From: Lucifuga dentata
Taxonomy: Eukaryota; Chordata; Actinopteri; Ophidiiformes; Bythitidae
Assembly (NCBI GenBank): GCA_014773175.1
Contig: VXCM01000049.1
Coordinates: 124,001-188,000 of the forward strand
DNA: 64,000 bases
Direction of reading: 5' to 3'
In this document: positions 50,076-59,696 of the stretch, piece by piece
Layout: every line of letters begins with the position of its first letter
Numbering within the stretch: the first letter of the stretch is position 1
Notes under the pieces: model-generated
The model's database searches: none
What the model was told of the DNA's origin: nothing
The model's input: the letters and a program-made list of their open reading frames with translations, nothing else
Translations under genes and position numbers: made by a program

Positions 50076-53000
50076 TGCTTGTTGTGTGTTGCCAATAGAT
50101 CTATGATCATCTATTTAATGCGGATATATTAGCTTCAAGCAAAAAAGTTGACTAATAGTGGCAAATGAAGCATGATAATGTGTTTATGACTGTCAAGTAG
50201 CAAGACTACAAGTAGTGTCGAGGCCAGGAACCATTCCTGTGTAGGCCTGTAAAGCCCTTTAAGACACTGTATGATACTGATCTACACTAATAAAACTGAC
50301 GTAACCTGTATGCAAATTAATGATTATGTTCAATTATAAAAGTTATATTTTCTCCATTTTTACATCAACTAAGATGAGTTTCATGGAGATGTTAGCATCA
50401 CCTTTTCCTCTCACTTGTGTGACTTCCCCTGCTTGTTGTTGTGAAGTTTTTTTCAATATGAAGTTTATGATTTTTGACTCCCAAATATAAAGGAATACTG
50501 AAAAAACAAAGTTTCTTTGTTAATTTTTCTTAATTTTGTGGAAATTTAACCATTTTAGAGTCTGCTGAGGCCGTTATTTGTGTATAAAATCATCAACTAT
50601 ATCATTATATTACTTGTGCATGTACTGTACATGAAGTACATAGAAAGTGATCCCCTAAATGGCATGAGTTGTAATTGCTGTTTCAAAATTGGCCTACAGT
50701 GGGTGCTATATAACCTTGGACCTCTACTAAAATTATACTATACTGAGGTTTTTTTAAGCATGAAAAATCATGCAATGCAAATGTATGGTACTGTATGCAC
50801 ATTTTTATACTTCTGTACTAAACTCCAGACATTCTAGGATAGCACACCAAAGCCATTTCTATAATCCCCTCGCTACACTGTGATCACTGACTAAACCCTA
50901 AAAGATGCAGGCAAGGGCTCAAAGCATATAATGGCTAATAGATCCCATTTTAAAAATCTGAAGTGTGTATTTGTATTTAATCTGACTGCTGTGGTCTCCC
51001 TCTTTGTCTATGCTTGCTGTATTCTACACAGCACTGCACCGTTTGGCCTGCATTTTAACGATGGCTGAATATTTAGTTTATTAGAATTCTGTCATTCATT
51101 CATTCCCTAATTCATTAATTCTTCTGTCATTTTATTCATTCAGCAGTCCTTTTTGTTTTACTATCTCCCTGCAGTTATTTACTCAATGGTGCTGGAAAGA
51201 AAGGCAGCAGAGTACCAAGTAATCAGCACATTACTGTCACATCATTCTGTGGCTCATGAATCACTTGGTTTACAAGAAAAGACACATTTATACTGTCATT
51301 TTTAATGCTGTGATTTAACCAGCACACTTTTCCTATGTCTTAAACTTGGTAAAACATAATATGATCAGGTAAACGCAGTTTGCAAGGACAATCAATTGGA
51401 GAACATATCATACAGAGAAATACATTCTCAACAACTTTAAGATTAACAACAATCTTTATATCATCAGTCTGCTAAATGCTGTGATGTACATGGGAAGGTT
51501 TGGCAATAGATATTGGATAATCTACTGTAGATGAAAGTATTATAATTTAAGAAAGAGCGTAAAGGCTGACAACAAAGACAATATTGTTTTTTCTGTTTTG
51601 TTGACTTGATGAAGAGTAAAGCAGCAACAATCTATACTTTCTATACTTTTTTACTTTAGACCTTAACAATGAAAGCTTAATATTTGCTTTTGATGAAGAT
51701 TCTCAGTCATCCAGGCAGTAGATATGTTGTATTAAAACTCAGTCAGGTCAACTGGATTCAAGTTTTTTTAATTCTGAATAGTTTCACCATCCATTCATCC
51801 AAATGGCTTCATCTTAATATTTGCTGTTTTTCTAAACCATTACACATTGGACTCATTAGCCAATAGAATAGGTTTTGTATCTACCTCTACAAATGTCAAA
51901 ATAATCAAATAGATAATTGACAGAAAATCTATTAGCAGTTTGACATCTGATTAACTGTCATTTACTGTATCTAGAAACAATGCCAAACATTTGCAGTTTT
52001 TTGACTGTTGGACATACTAAATAAGCAATTTAAAGACATTTGTTAATGTTGTGGTAACTTGACCAGCATTTGTTACTGTTACTTTATAGAGTAAATTATA
52101 AAGTAATAAATTGAAAGAGTGACTTTTTTAATAAACGAAACTAACTGCAGTAATAAACCTAAATCTAACATGGTACAGGTTTGGTAATATATGCTGAAGA
52201 TGAAAATGAAACACTGTCTGAGAATCACTTGCAAAACTAAACCCCTAATGCTAAATAGAAATAAAAATCATTCCACCACATCAGCACCAGAATCAGTAAA
52301 CATAACATGAAGTTCATATTCAGCAGCACTTTTCTAACATAGTCTATGACATTGACCTTGTACCTGACTCTATGTCTTCGTGATATTGTGATCTACATAA
52401 ACTGTAGAATATCTAAGACGGGCAAATATCATTTTCAACAGGCTGTGTGCTCACTAGGGGAGGGCAGCCAATCAGCATACAGAATCCAGGGGGGAAATGA
52501 GAGCCTCTTTCCAGGGAGATTAGCGATGGCAGTCTCCAGGGTTACACTGTTCAAAACAAACCATCCCAACATCACTGGGCCTCGAAGCACTCAGGGTAGC
52601 TTATTTACTGTGTAGCACTGTAGTAAAGCCTGCTTTACAACAATGGCTAAATTAAGAAAGTGCAGAGATTTGTCCTATACCCCCTCAAAGGGTGAACCTG
52701 AGGTGACCTGATATGATAACATCACTGTGCGTGTGTATCATCTTTAGCATCATGAAACTATTAAGAGCCAGCTACGTCCTCTGTTTGTTGGGACAAGTAA
52801 TACATGCTATACAACAACAGAAGAACAATAGAATGTCATCCACGTCCCAGACACATTACAAGTCACACTGTAGTCTCTATGTGTCTTCACACAACAGGAA
52901 CTTGGATTATATTTGGATTATAATTAAGTTTGCAAAAATGCACATACTGAAGAAATACATCTCAACATACTATGAAAAAAAAATAGAACAGGAAAAACAT

Positions 53001-56000
53001 CTGAATTTATAAGTGAATTTAACTGAAGCAATAGAAATAATCTGACATGATTACGGAGAGCGAAGATGAAAGTTTAATCTTTTAAGCAATGACGATGTGG
53101 AGTAAAGTCATACTATTGTTTTTTTTTAACTACAAAATACTGGAAAGAATGGGAAGATAGAGAAAGGCCAAGCAGCCAAGGGCACGCAATAGTTCATACT
53201 ACTTGTGAACGGAATAGCTAACAGGTGAAGTATTCTACTCTTCCTTGCAGATGTTAAATATTCAGTTAAATGATTTGCCTGCTGTTGTGCTGTGAAAGTG
53301 CAGACGTGGTGCAGAAGAGGCTGGAATATTAGGGGGAAAAATTTCTTTGAATGGATTGTATAAAACTGGAGAAATAATTCATGCAACAAGATCAAAAATT
53401 GAAATGCGGAGCTTTTTGCAGTGATGGTCCTAGAAATGTCGGCCAGGGTAACTGAAGGGTAAATGATTGGGAGCTGTGAGGGGTCAGATTCGTACTTGAC
53501 AGGCAGGTCAGAGACTCCAGACTGACAGATGAACCCACCCACTCTCTGTGCGCCATGTCCATTCTAAGTTTTCAAAAAGTAAAGTCAACAAATGTGTTTG
53601 TCTAACTGCCTTTCATGCAGGTATGAATTTGAGGATATAAATGCAGCCATCTTGGACACTCAACACCTACCGTGACGTCACAGGACAGTTCAACTAAAGC
53701 TTTTAATCACAAAGCAGACAATGAGCCCCTTTTACTTTCTAAACATTTCTGTGTGTGTATTGATCAGGCATGCCCGCCACTAAACAAAACTGCTCTGCTT
53801 AAATCAACAACTATCCAATGTCATAAATGCTATTTTTTTGGAGAGGGTAAAAAAGAAGCGATAATGTCCTTGAGCTACAGCAACATGATGTGAATAAACT
53901 CAGTGGGAACTGTTCAAGGAATTACAAGTTCCTACAAGACATCTTTAAATGAGTCCTCTGACAGCTTGGCACACAGACGGGGTGATTGATGGGTCTCTTA
54001 CCTGCAGAAAAGTAGCTCTGAGGAAGCTGTTATGACACTTGAGGAGAGAATGGAGTAAACAGTTGGAACTTTCAACCTTTCAGTGGCTGAGGCTACATAC
54101 GTTATGTCATACTCGCTACTCTATCATTTAAAGGCACTTCTGAAAAAGCAACATTACAGACTCAGATTTGAGCAAAATGTTCTTATCGGCAAGTATTCTG
54201 ATACCAGTCAAGGGGCTAGATTTTGATATTTTTATGAATCATCTGCAACTGTGCAATGTGAGGCAAAGAAATCCAGTTCAGCAGGAAAATTTGTAAGCTT
54301 CCATAATCTCTCAGCTCCATTATGACAGGAATCAAAAAAACAGGCTTTTGCCTATAGTCATGATGTGCATCTATCATGTGCTGCAGAGGAGTTTGCTGTT
54401 GAACTGATGAAGGTTCTCTGTCCATACATGCATAATGCCCCCTACTGGAAATAAGTTGCCCCACTAATGGCTTTGTTTACATACATTTAGTAATCTATAA
54501 GACTGAAGATCACATTTATTGAGTCAGCTGCTGATATTAGAACTGACAGTATGCAGAATCTAAAGATAAGTTCTCCATATATTTGGGGCAGTAAATAACT
54601 GAATTGATATGTTAAAAAATACACGAATCTTGCTAACCTTAACTCTACTCATAAGGCTTTCAAAAAGCAAGCAACAACATCACTGAGCAACTGGTACAGT
54701 GGGGTCCAAAAGTCTGAGACCACTGTGAAAATCCTCCTATTTTGCATTCTTTTTGAATTTAATGCAAGATTTTTCATTACAAATGGTAATATCATCTTAA
54801 CAATTTGAGTGAAAAGTTCTTTGAAAAATGTACATGAATTTCAGAATATCTTAGTATTTGGTATGCCCCCCCTTTGCTTTAATGACAGCATGCACTCCAG
54901 CTGGCACAGACTCCACAAGTTTGTGCAAAACCTGATGACCCAAGTTATCCCAGCATGATTTGACAATATTCCAAAGAGCTTCTTGTGATGTCAGACTTTC
55001 TGATTATTTCCAGAATTACACGGAAAACATCACAGATTTTTGAAGTGGTCTCAGACTATTGGACCCTACTGTATATGCTGTGATTCCAACAGCTCCAAAC
55101 GAGCCAAAGAGACATGAAGAGCCCTTTAATTGGATGTGAGGATTATGGATGTAACTGCTTCCCCTGGGTGAGCGCCAGGCATTCCCTAAGGGGCTGGAAT
55201 TTCTTTACCATTCCCACTAACCCCCACACCCTCGGCTCAAAGAAAAACGGAGCGGCGGGAAAGGCTCTTTAATTATGGGAGGTGTGTATGTGATGTGATT
55301 TCTTTAAAGCATAATAACCTGAGCTGTAATTAAGAGCATTTGATGGAGCCGACAACTGTCACTCAAGGCCAGTGAACCACACCTGCTAGAGGGCAGTCTT
55401 ACACCTCCATCAGTTTTTCTAACCAATGAGGAGGGTGACGGCAATGTATGCTGAGGAAGAGACTGATATGAAATGTTTATTCAACGTATACATTAGCTCG
55501 ACCCTCAAGAAAGATGACTCATTAAATATGGTATCACCTGTCTAAGAGCTTTCAGGCTTCCAATACCAACAAACTTACACAACGTGACATACTCTGAAGG
55601 TGATACCTGCGCTCGTCACAAGTTTACACAACTTCACAACAATGTTCTTTTCCTTTGCAGATGATACATTCAAGACCAAAGGTCAAAAGATGTAAGACAA
55701 ATCGACAAAACAACAGGTCGATGAGCACATCCTGGAACGCTGCATCCTCAAGAACTGTCTTTTGTCTTTTCTACTTCTGATATCTCCTCCTGGCTGTGAT
55801 TGGGCCAAATATCACAGGGCCGGATACGTCACAGTTTAGGGTTCAGCAATTAGAGCTTGGCTGGTGACACAACAAGCCACATGATATTTGGACCACCAAA
55901 ATGTTTCCTTGTGAGTCTACACCACAAAGAACACCAAAAGAGCAAGACATGTTGCAAGATGTCTTTTTGCCCTGAAAGTTCGACTTCTTCTGGGCCAAGG

Positions 56001-58889
56001 TGATATCTTACTTTATATGTTAATTTTGTTGAAGTTGAAATGTGTAATTCATTTTGTTCCCACTACATGACATGTTGATGGAAACAAGTATCTGGTTTCA
56101 CCTGAATTTGCTTTTCATACAACTTTGACATCATCAACATCTTAAAACAAGTAAAATAGAGCTTCTTTCCTGGAACAAACAAAACCTCAAACTAATCTTC
56201 CCAAAATGTCTTGCTTAGAACAGAAGATAAAACGCAACAATAATTAATTATCCAGATTGCACTGGATGTTCAGTTGGCCTGCTTTTGCATTGTTGTAGTT
56301 GTAAGAAATTGCTAGAAGGGAAATAATTAATCACTGCCAGGACAATAATCTAAATCAGGAAAGGGGAGGAGCTGTATAGCTGTAATTGAAAGATCACTAC
56401 ACAACTCAAAAATCTGATTAGGAAATTATGATAGTAGGTATACTAAGTTTTATGATGCATCTTTGGCACTGCGTATATTGTACTTCCTGCAGGGAAGAGA
56501 ATTATTAAGGCCAATCTATTAGTGTGAGAAAACCCATCCAGGTCCCAGCAGACTGAAGATTGGTCCTCACTGATTTGGAGAAATCTTATCCCAATTTTTC
56601 TAAGCAACATCTACATGTGGAAATATCCAGACACAATATCCTTTGATACAACTTGATGAGTTTGAGATGCAGAACGTATCTCATTCATATCCAGGAAAAC
56701 CTTAACCCTGCTTGACTGTTGAAAAATTTAAAGCATTTTTTGTTCAGTGATCATCATTTAGCTGCTGGTATTTGTTTTTATGAGATGAGGTTTAAGTGGT
56801 AGCCCATGCAAAGTAACACATCTGTTGTTTATCTTATTCACAGCTGGCATGTGATCAAGGTATTTGGCTGAGGATGGAGGTGGATGACTGGGCATGTGCT
56901 GCTTGATTAGTCTGCTGTTCTCTGCAGCACCTGAGGCAAATGTACATACTCTCATACTGTAATTTAACAGATAAAACAAACAAGCAAGTTCAACCGGTGA
57001 AGTGGAACGGGCGAAGGCTTCTGCGTCAGAAACACTTATTAAGAACAAGTAAGACTTAGAGGGGGAAAATACCTTTGAAATCAATTTACAGTACTAGTAT
57101 GTCATTTGCTGAGGTGTTGAATAATGATTTATCTAGAGTGTATTTATGGGAGTTACATAATGACAGGTTTGGAGCTTGGTTATGGAAGATAAATAGGGTC
57201 ATAAAGATCTGAAATTAAGTCAACACTGAAAGCCACAAATTCAGATCTGAAAATTAAAGTTGCATATACTCAAAATGCAATATTCAGGTTGCTCAAATTG
57301 TTTTAAAAAAATTCAGATTGAAAAAATTCAGATCAAAAAAATTCAGATGGAAAAAAATTCAGATGGAAAAAATTCAGATTGAAAAAAAATTCAAGTAGAA
57401 CATCTGAGACAGAGATGATAGGCAATCAAATCAGGCTTCAATCGATCCTACTTTTGGCCTTGCATTCTGCCGTAATATGCCGAAATCAGTTTGCATTCTG
57501 CCGTAATTTCACAAGTAGAAGAAGGAGGAGTAGTCACTGAACAATGGCGGCCAATGATGGGCGCATTTATTCCACTTTATTAAAGTTAATGTCTGATTAA
57601 ACTGCATTTAAATATTGCATTCTGCTTGAATGTTTGCTTTTGTCCCCTACATAGAAATGCCTACATTTTCAGCAAACACATACAGTAGGGGACAAAAGAA
57701 AATATTCCGAGTAACACTGCAGTTCCTTACAGGCAGCAAGCATTTTTTTGCAGGCAAGCCTAATCTTTCATTTAATCTTTCAGCCACAACATCCTTTCCC
57801 TTCTTTCACACCAAAATATGACCTGCAAACACAGATGCTTTGCTGTGCCTCCTATTTGATATTCACAGCTGTGTATAAGGTAGTGGTCTATTGTAATATT
57901 GTTTTAATTAATTAACCACCTACAGTATACATACCGCAAATTGACTTTGTCTGTGAAAAGACATACCAGTGATTCTGCATGTTTAAGCCCAATAAATACT
58001 ACACACATACACATTACGTTACTGCCAACCACTTTTCCAAAACATAAAACCATATTTTCATTTTCATGTTATTTTGACAAATCCCCTAATCTTGCTAAAT
58101 GAAACGTTCTTGATACACCCACCTTAAAATTCAACACCTGCAAACACTTACGCACAATTGCAGAAGGTACGATCATTTTAAATTCTCTATAACAGCAGTT
58201 TTGTCCTTGGACTATATTCCCTGGCGGAGACATAAAGTTGTGTAGCTCCGCATTGAATCCATTGGAATGTTAAAATCGCATTACTCCGTCGTTTTGTTCG
58301 CTGTGATGGATTATTTATCTCAAGCACATTTCAAGTCTCTACAAGTTCATAGCGTACTGGAATTAAATGAAATCAATGGCAGTCTGGAAAGTAGGGAAAA
58401 ATAATTCTAAAATTAACCACTCCAGTAGCATGTTTTAGCAGTAATACAACATGCGGGTATATTGGACTGAATCATGCAAAATCAACAGTATGGTCCTTTA
58501 ACACTAATCATCTGTTATTCAGTAAGAAAGAACACAGCAAGGTATGCAGTTATATATTCTTGTATAAGCATGTAATTATTGTAAAGTATGAGTGTAACAA
58601 GCACTTATTCATCAGTCCTGTAACAAGCAGCAACTGTAGCTTTCTACTCCACAGTTCTAGGTTAATTATACTGTACAGACAATAGAGTCCTGTGTTTAAC
58701 TTATAGATAGCAACCATACTTTTAACACATGGTAATCTGCCCAAATAATAATTATTATGGGAGCAACCATCCAAAACATTGACCGGATCACTGGCAGCAG
58801 CTGCCGAGCTTGGTGTGATTGACAACATCCAAAACTTTGTAAAGGCTAAGCTTGATGATCTATATAAGCTGGACAGTTATTATTATTAT

Positions 58890-58946
<57 letters not shown>

Positions 58947-59696
58947 TCTCTATCAACACACAACTGAGCTAATTTTTGTTTTTTGCTCACTCAGTGAGCT
59001 GCCTCTAGTTGATGAAAATGAATGGGTAGAAGTATAACTTTTATGGCTTGCATGACAGCTCAGAAGAGGGAAAATTTAGGAAAACACCCTGATCGGTAAA
59101 AGAGCACTCAAAGTGAGCTGCTGTAAGTGCACTTGAAAAAACTATGCGAGGATACATTTTATTGTTGACTGTAAACCTGGGGTAGTGAAAGTACTGTATA
59201 TCACGTAAATATTCAGCAAGGGCGTCTGAAGTACTCACCCTCCCTCGCTCTCTGCTTCCTCTGAACTCTGAGCCGCGGCTCTGGCCCCAATGGCAGCACT
59301 CATGGCCCTCTTCCTTCGCATGGGTGTGGTCCTGAGGAGAGGACTGGCTCGATGAGCTCCACCTTCAGCCGTGCTCCGTCCGACGAACTCCTCCCTCACT
59401 TGGTCCTGCAGTGTTGGCAGAGCATTCTTCAATGCCTTCATCTCATCCTTGAGCTCGGACACACACTGGATCAGGGCTTCAAGGCGCTCCAACACCTCGG
59501 TCTGACCATGGGGCAGACTTGAACCAGCCGTTACCATGACACCAGCAGCATGTTCATTAGTACTGTTGAGGTAGAGGCCCGGCCATGAGCCTCTTCGTCG
59601 GGAACGGAGGCTCTGGTAACATACCACAGCCAGGCTGATCCCGGCAACTCCGGCCAAAGCTCCCAAAACCAGCACCTTGCTGTCTGCCTGGGCCAT
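32639..59696 (-). CDS. rmdn2: Regulator of microtubule dynamics 2 (ten coding exons)
   Basis: RMDN/FAM82 proteins are tail- or head-anchored TPR-like proteins linked to microtubules; RMDN3 (PTPIP51) is the mitochondrial paralogue. Ten exons (59696-59239, 48935-48770, 48644-48542, 47402-47342, 37999-37924, 36412-36335, 34870-34772, 33131-33078, 32993-32913, 32692-32639) sum to 1230 bases, 409 residues plus stop; human RMDN2 has 410. All introns are GT-AG and codon phase agrees at each junction. Visible: hydrophobic anchor at residues 8-27 followed by RSRRR; coiled coil about 66-104; basic stretch about 122-130; acidic EEAESEGGY at 146-154, shared with human RMDN2 and partly with RMDN3; then the helical-repeat domain, including FLWR (215-218), HKWYA (261-265), LSWIERK (318-324) and CYRDLG (366-371). 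The last residues (LCPSLGV) differ from the human end. Its 3' end faces cyp1b1, as in human. No N lies in an exon. Confidence 0.95.
32913..32993 (-). CDS. rmdn2: rmdn2 coding exon 9
   Basis: 27 codons, [16 protein letters not shown] onward, a TPR-type helix pair. Acceptor CCTTGCAG and donor GAG|GTAGAA. Enters and leaves in phase 0. Confidence 0.92.
33078..33131 (-). CDS. rmdn2: rmdn2 coding exon 8
   Basis: 18 codons reading [18 protein letters not shown], matching the family block AEEL-PGYS---Y-YLAK. Acceptor TTCTTCAG, donor AAG|GTCAGT; only 84 bp of intron separates it from exon 9. Confidence 0.92.
34772..34870 (-). CDS. rmdn2: rmdn2 coding exon 7
   Basis: 33 codons starting [10 protein letters not shown] and continuing [20 protein letters not shown], the most conserved block of the family. 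The donor is AAG|GTGCTG, a weak consensus; a GTGAGT lies 5 nt further on but would break the frame. The acceptor is preceded by 27 consecutive T, see findings. Confidence 0.93.
34875..34901 (-). promoter_or_regulatory. rmdn2: 27-T tract at the intron 6 splice acceptor of rmdn2
   Basis: On the - strand a pure T27 run is followed directly by GCAG and exon 7. It serves as the whole polypyrimidine tract. Homopolymers of this size are length-variable, so splicing efficiency of exon 7 could differ between alleles; that is inference. Confidence 0.6.
36335..36412 (-). CDS. rmdn2: rmdn2 coding exon 6
   Basis: 26 codons, [20 protein letters not shown] then GRWCYA, matching the human EHLDIAIKL-PEEP--YYLKGRYCY block. 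Donor GCT|GTATGT; acceptor CTTCCAG. An N in a G-run lies 17 nt beyond the donor. Confidence 0.93.
37924..37999 (-). CDS. rmdn2: rmdn2 coding exon 5
   Basis: Completes the split Trp codon of HKW and encodes [20 protein letters not shown] then GYIFK. Acceptor TCTTCACAG, donor AAG|GTAAGT. The 9.3-kb intron upstream contains the hAT element at 40181 and MITE copy C. Confidence 0.93.
40181..40845 (+). mobile_element. hAT-type DNA transposon, truncated copy with 8-bp TSD
   Basis: The element starts CAGGGGTAGGCAACCTGTGG and ends TTTCTGACCCTG; the terminal CAGGGGT/ACCCTG pair and the TGGCTCTTT subterminal motifs present at both ends are typical of hAT elements. The 8-bp sequence GTCTAAGT flanks both ends exactly (40173-40180 and 40846-40853). 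Inside, from 40632, the + strand encodes [18 protein letters not shown] followed by WTDLFAC, resembling the N-terminus of hAT transposases before the BED zinc finger, then breaks off. The element is therefore an internally deleted derivative. An assembly duplication of 77 bp lies within it. Confidence 0.88.
40400..40554. other. Exact 77-bp duplication around a single N (assembly join)
   Basis: 40400-40476 and 40478-40554 are identical, separated by N at 40477. The pattern equals that at 4241 and 46968. The true hAT copy is probably about 78 bp shorter than shown. Confidence 0.85.
42790..42813. repeat. (TA)n microsatellite
   Basis: Dinucleotide TA run of about 24 bp in rmdn2 intron 4. Confidence 0.9.
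46546..46601. repeat. (TA)n(CA)n compound microsatellite
   Basis: About 20 bp of TA followed by about 36 bp of CA, located where the related MITE copies have CTAAATACTACCTGCATACA, so it probably grew from the element's own sequence. Confidence 0.9.
46906..47030. other. Exact 62-bp duplication around a single N (assembly join)
   Basis: 46906-46967 and 46969-47030 are identical with N at 46968. The unit begins with an A-rich run and ends GGACGTACG. Same pattern as at 4241 and 40477. Confidence 0.85.
47342..47402 (-). CDS. rmdn2: rmdn2 coding exon 4
   Basis: 61 bases completing G243, encoding [19 protein letters not shown] and the first two bases of the Trp codon. Acceptor TCCTCTCAG, donor ATG|GTAGGT. 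Corresponds to the human stretch before HLWYAVL. Confidence 0.92.
48542..48644 (-). CDS. rmdn2: rmdn2 coding exon 3
   Basis: 34 codons plus one base, [20 protein letters not shown] then [14 protein letters not shown]. The FLWR-RAY-D core and EKK block are family hallmarks. Acceptor TGCCATAG, donor CTG|GTAATC. Confidence 0.93.
48770..48935 (-). CDS. rmdn2: rmdn2 coding exon 2
   Basis: Completes G153 and encodes [20 protein letters not shown], then [20 protein letters not shown] and [15 protein letters not shown]. An acidic linker precedes the first helix of the repeat domain. Acceptor TTGCTTTCAG, donor GAG|GTGTGT. Only 125 bp separates it from exon 3. Confidence 0.93.
48980..49110 (+). mobile_element. 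Degenerate tRNA-derived SINE fragment
   Basis: Contains a B-box-like GGTTCAAATCC at about 49015-49025 followed by CACTGTCTCAATTTTGCCCT and CAGCAAGATGTGCAACTTGG, resembling the post-tRNA body (CCTTGAGCAAGGCACTT) of common fish SINEs. The A box is not clear. Confidence 0.45.
50007..50075. repeat. (GATA)n tetranucleotide array
   Basis: About 17 uninterrupted GATA units. Likely polymorphic. It lies in an rmdn2 intron. GATA/TATC arrays of this kind are abundant in fish genomes. Confidence 0.95.
50240..50310 (+). repeat. Possible retroelement 3' tail
   Basis: TGTAAAGCCCTTTAAGACAC followed by an AATAAAA-type end resembles the common fish LINE/SINE tail TGTGAAGCCCTTTGAGAC...AATAAAATTGA. The copy is short and diverged. 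Confidence 0.35.
54697..55071. mobile_element. Tc1/mariner-type MITE, 375 bp, with TA duplication
   Basis: Left end CAGTGGGGTCCAAAAGTCTG and right end AGACTATTGGACCCTACTG are inverted repeats over roughly 27 bp (extending to AGACCAC / GTGGTCTCA). TA flanks both sides (54695-54696 and 55072-55073), the diagnostic target duplication of this superfamily. The interior includes TTTGCTTTAATGACAGCATG, a phrase typical of fish Tc1-like non-autonomous elements. No transposase frame. Confidence 0.9.
55080..55400. promoter_or_regulatory. Candidate conserved non-coding element
   Basis: Within an AT-rich intron this patch is GC-richer, has no repeat character and is dense in homeodomain-type cores (CCTTTAATTGG, CTTTAATTATGG, CTGTAATTAAGAG). 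It begins just after the Tc1-type MITE. Enhancer function is inference; conservation across fishes would be needed to support it. Confidence 0.25.
57305..57392. repeat. Tandem array of about 16-bp AAATTCAGAT units
   Basis: Five to six units of the form AAAAAATTCAGATNG with variable A-run length. A TTCAGATCTGAAAATTAAAG segment just upstream (57240) may be its source. Confidence 0.85.
57460..57507. repeat. Short direct repeat TTGCATTCTGCCGTAAT
   Basis: The 17-mer occurs twice about 30 bp apart, separated by ATGCCGAAATCAGT. Probably a small tandem duplication. Confidence 0.8.
57954..58501 (+). mobile_element. TTAA-bounded MITE, copy D
   Basis: Same orientation as A and B. The left terminus is eroded (GTGAAAAGACATACCAGTGA instead of TTAAAGGACCATACCAGTG) but the right end CAGTATGGTCCTTTAA is intact. 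It retains ACATTACGTTACTGCCAACC, TATATTCCCTGGCGGAGACA, CGCTGTGATGGATTATTTAT and GGAAAGTAGGGAAAAATAAT. It is the copy closest to a full-length consensus internally. Confidence 0.78.
58893..58941. repeat. (GA)n microsatellite
   Basis: Uninterrupted dinucleotide run of about 48 bp, 300 bp from the donor of rmdn2 coding exon 1. Confidence 0.95.
59239..59696 (-). CDS. rmdn2: rmdn2 coding exon 1 (N-terminal anchor and coiled coil)
   Basis: Start ATG at 59696-59694, nine nt after an acceptor (TTTCTCTGCAG). The frame stays open upstream for 26 more codons, but those would be intronic. It encodes 152 codons plus two bases: the hydrophobic segment [20 protein letters not shown], basic RSRRR, coiled coil, and EEAESEGG at the donor GG|GTGAGT. 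The anchor resembles the human ELILGIMVGTAGISLLLLWY. Confidence 0.94.

Larger units (their letters stand above)
48936..59238 (-). other. rmdn2: rmdn2 intron 1 of the coding region (10.3 kb)
   Basis: The largest intron. It contains a SINE remnant, the (GATA)n array, a Tc1-type MITE (54697-55071), a GC-richer motif-dense patch (about 55080-55400), a 16-bp tandem array near 57305, MITE copy D and a (GA)n tract. A 138-codon open frame on the - strand at 53126-53542 has no family resemblance or splice context. Confidence 0.7.

Noticed and set aside
53126..53542. 138-codon open frame on the - strand in an rmdn2 intron
   Set aside because: No recognisable domain, no start context or splice neighbours, and intronic position; length is within chance for 10 kb of intron.
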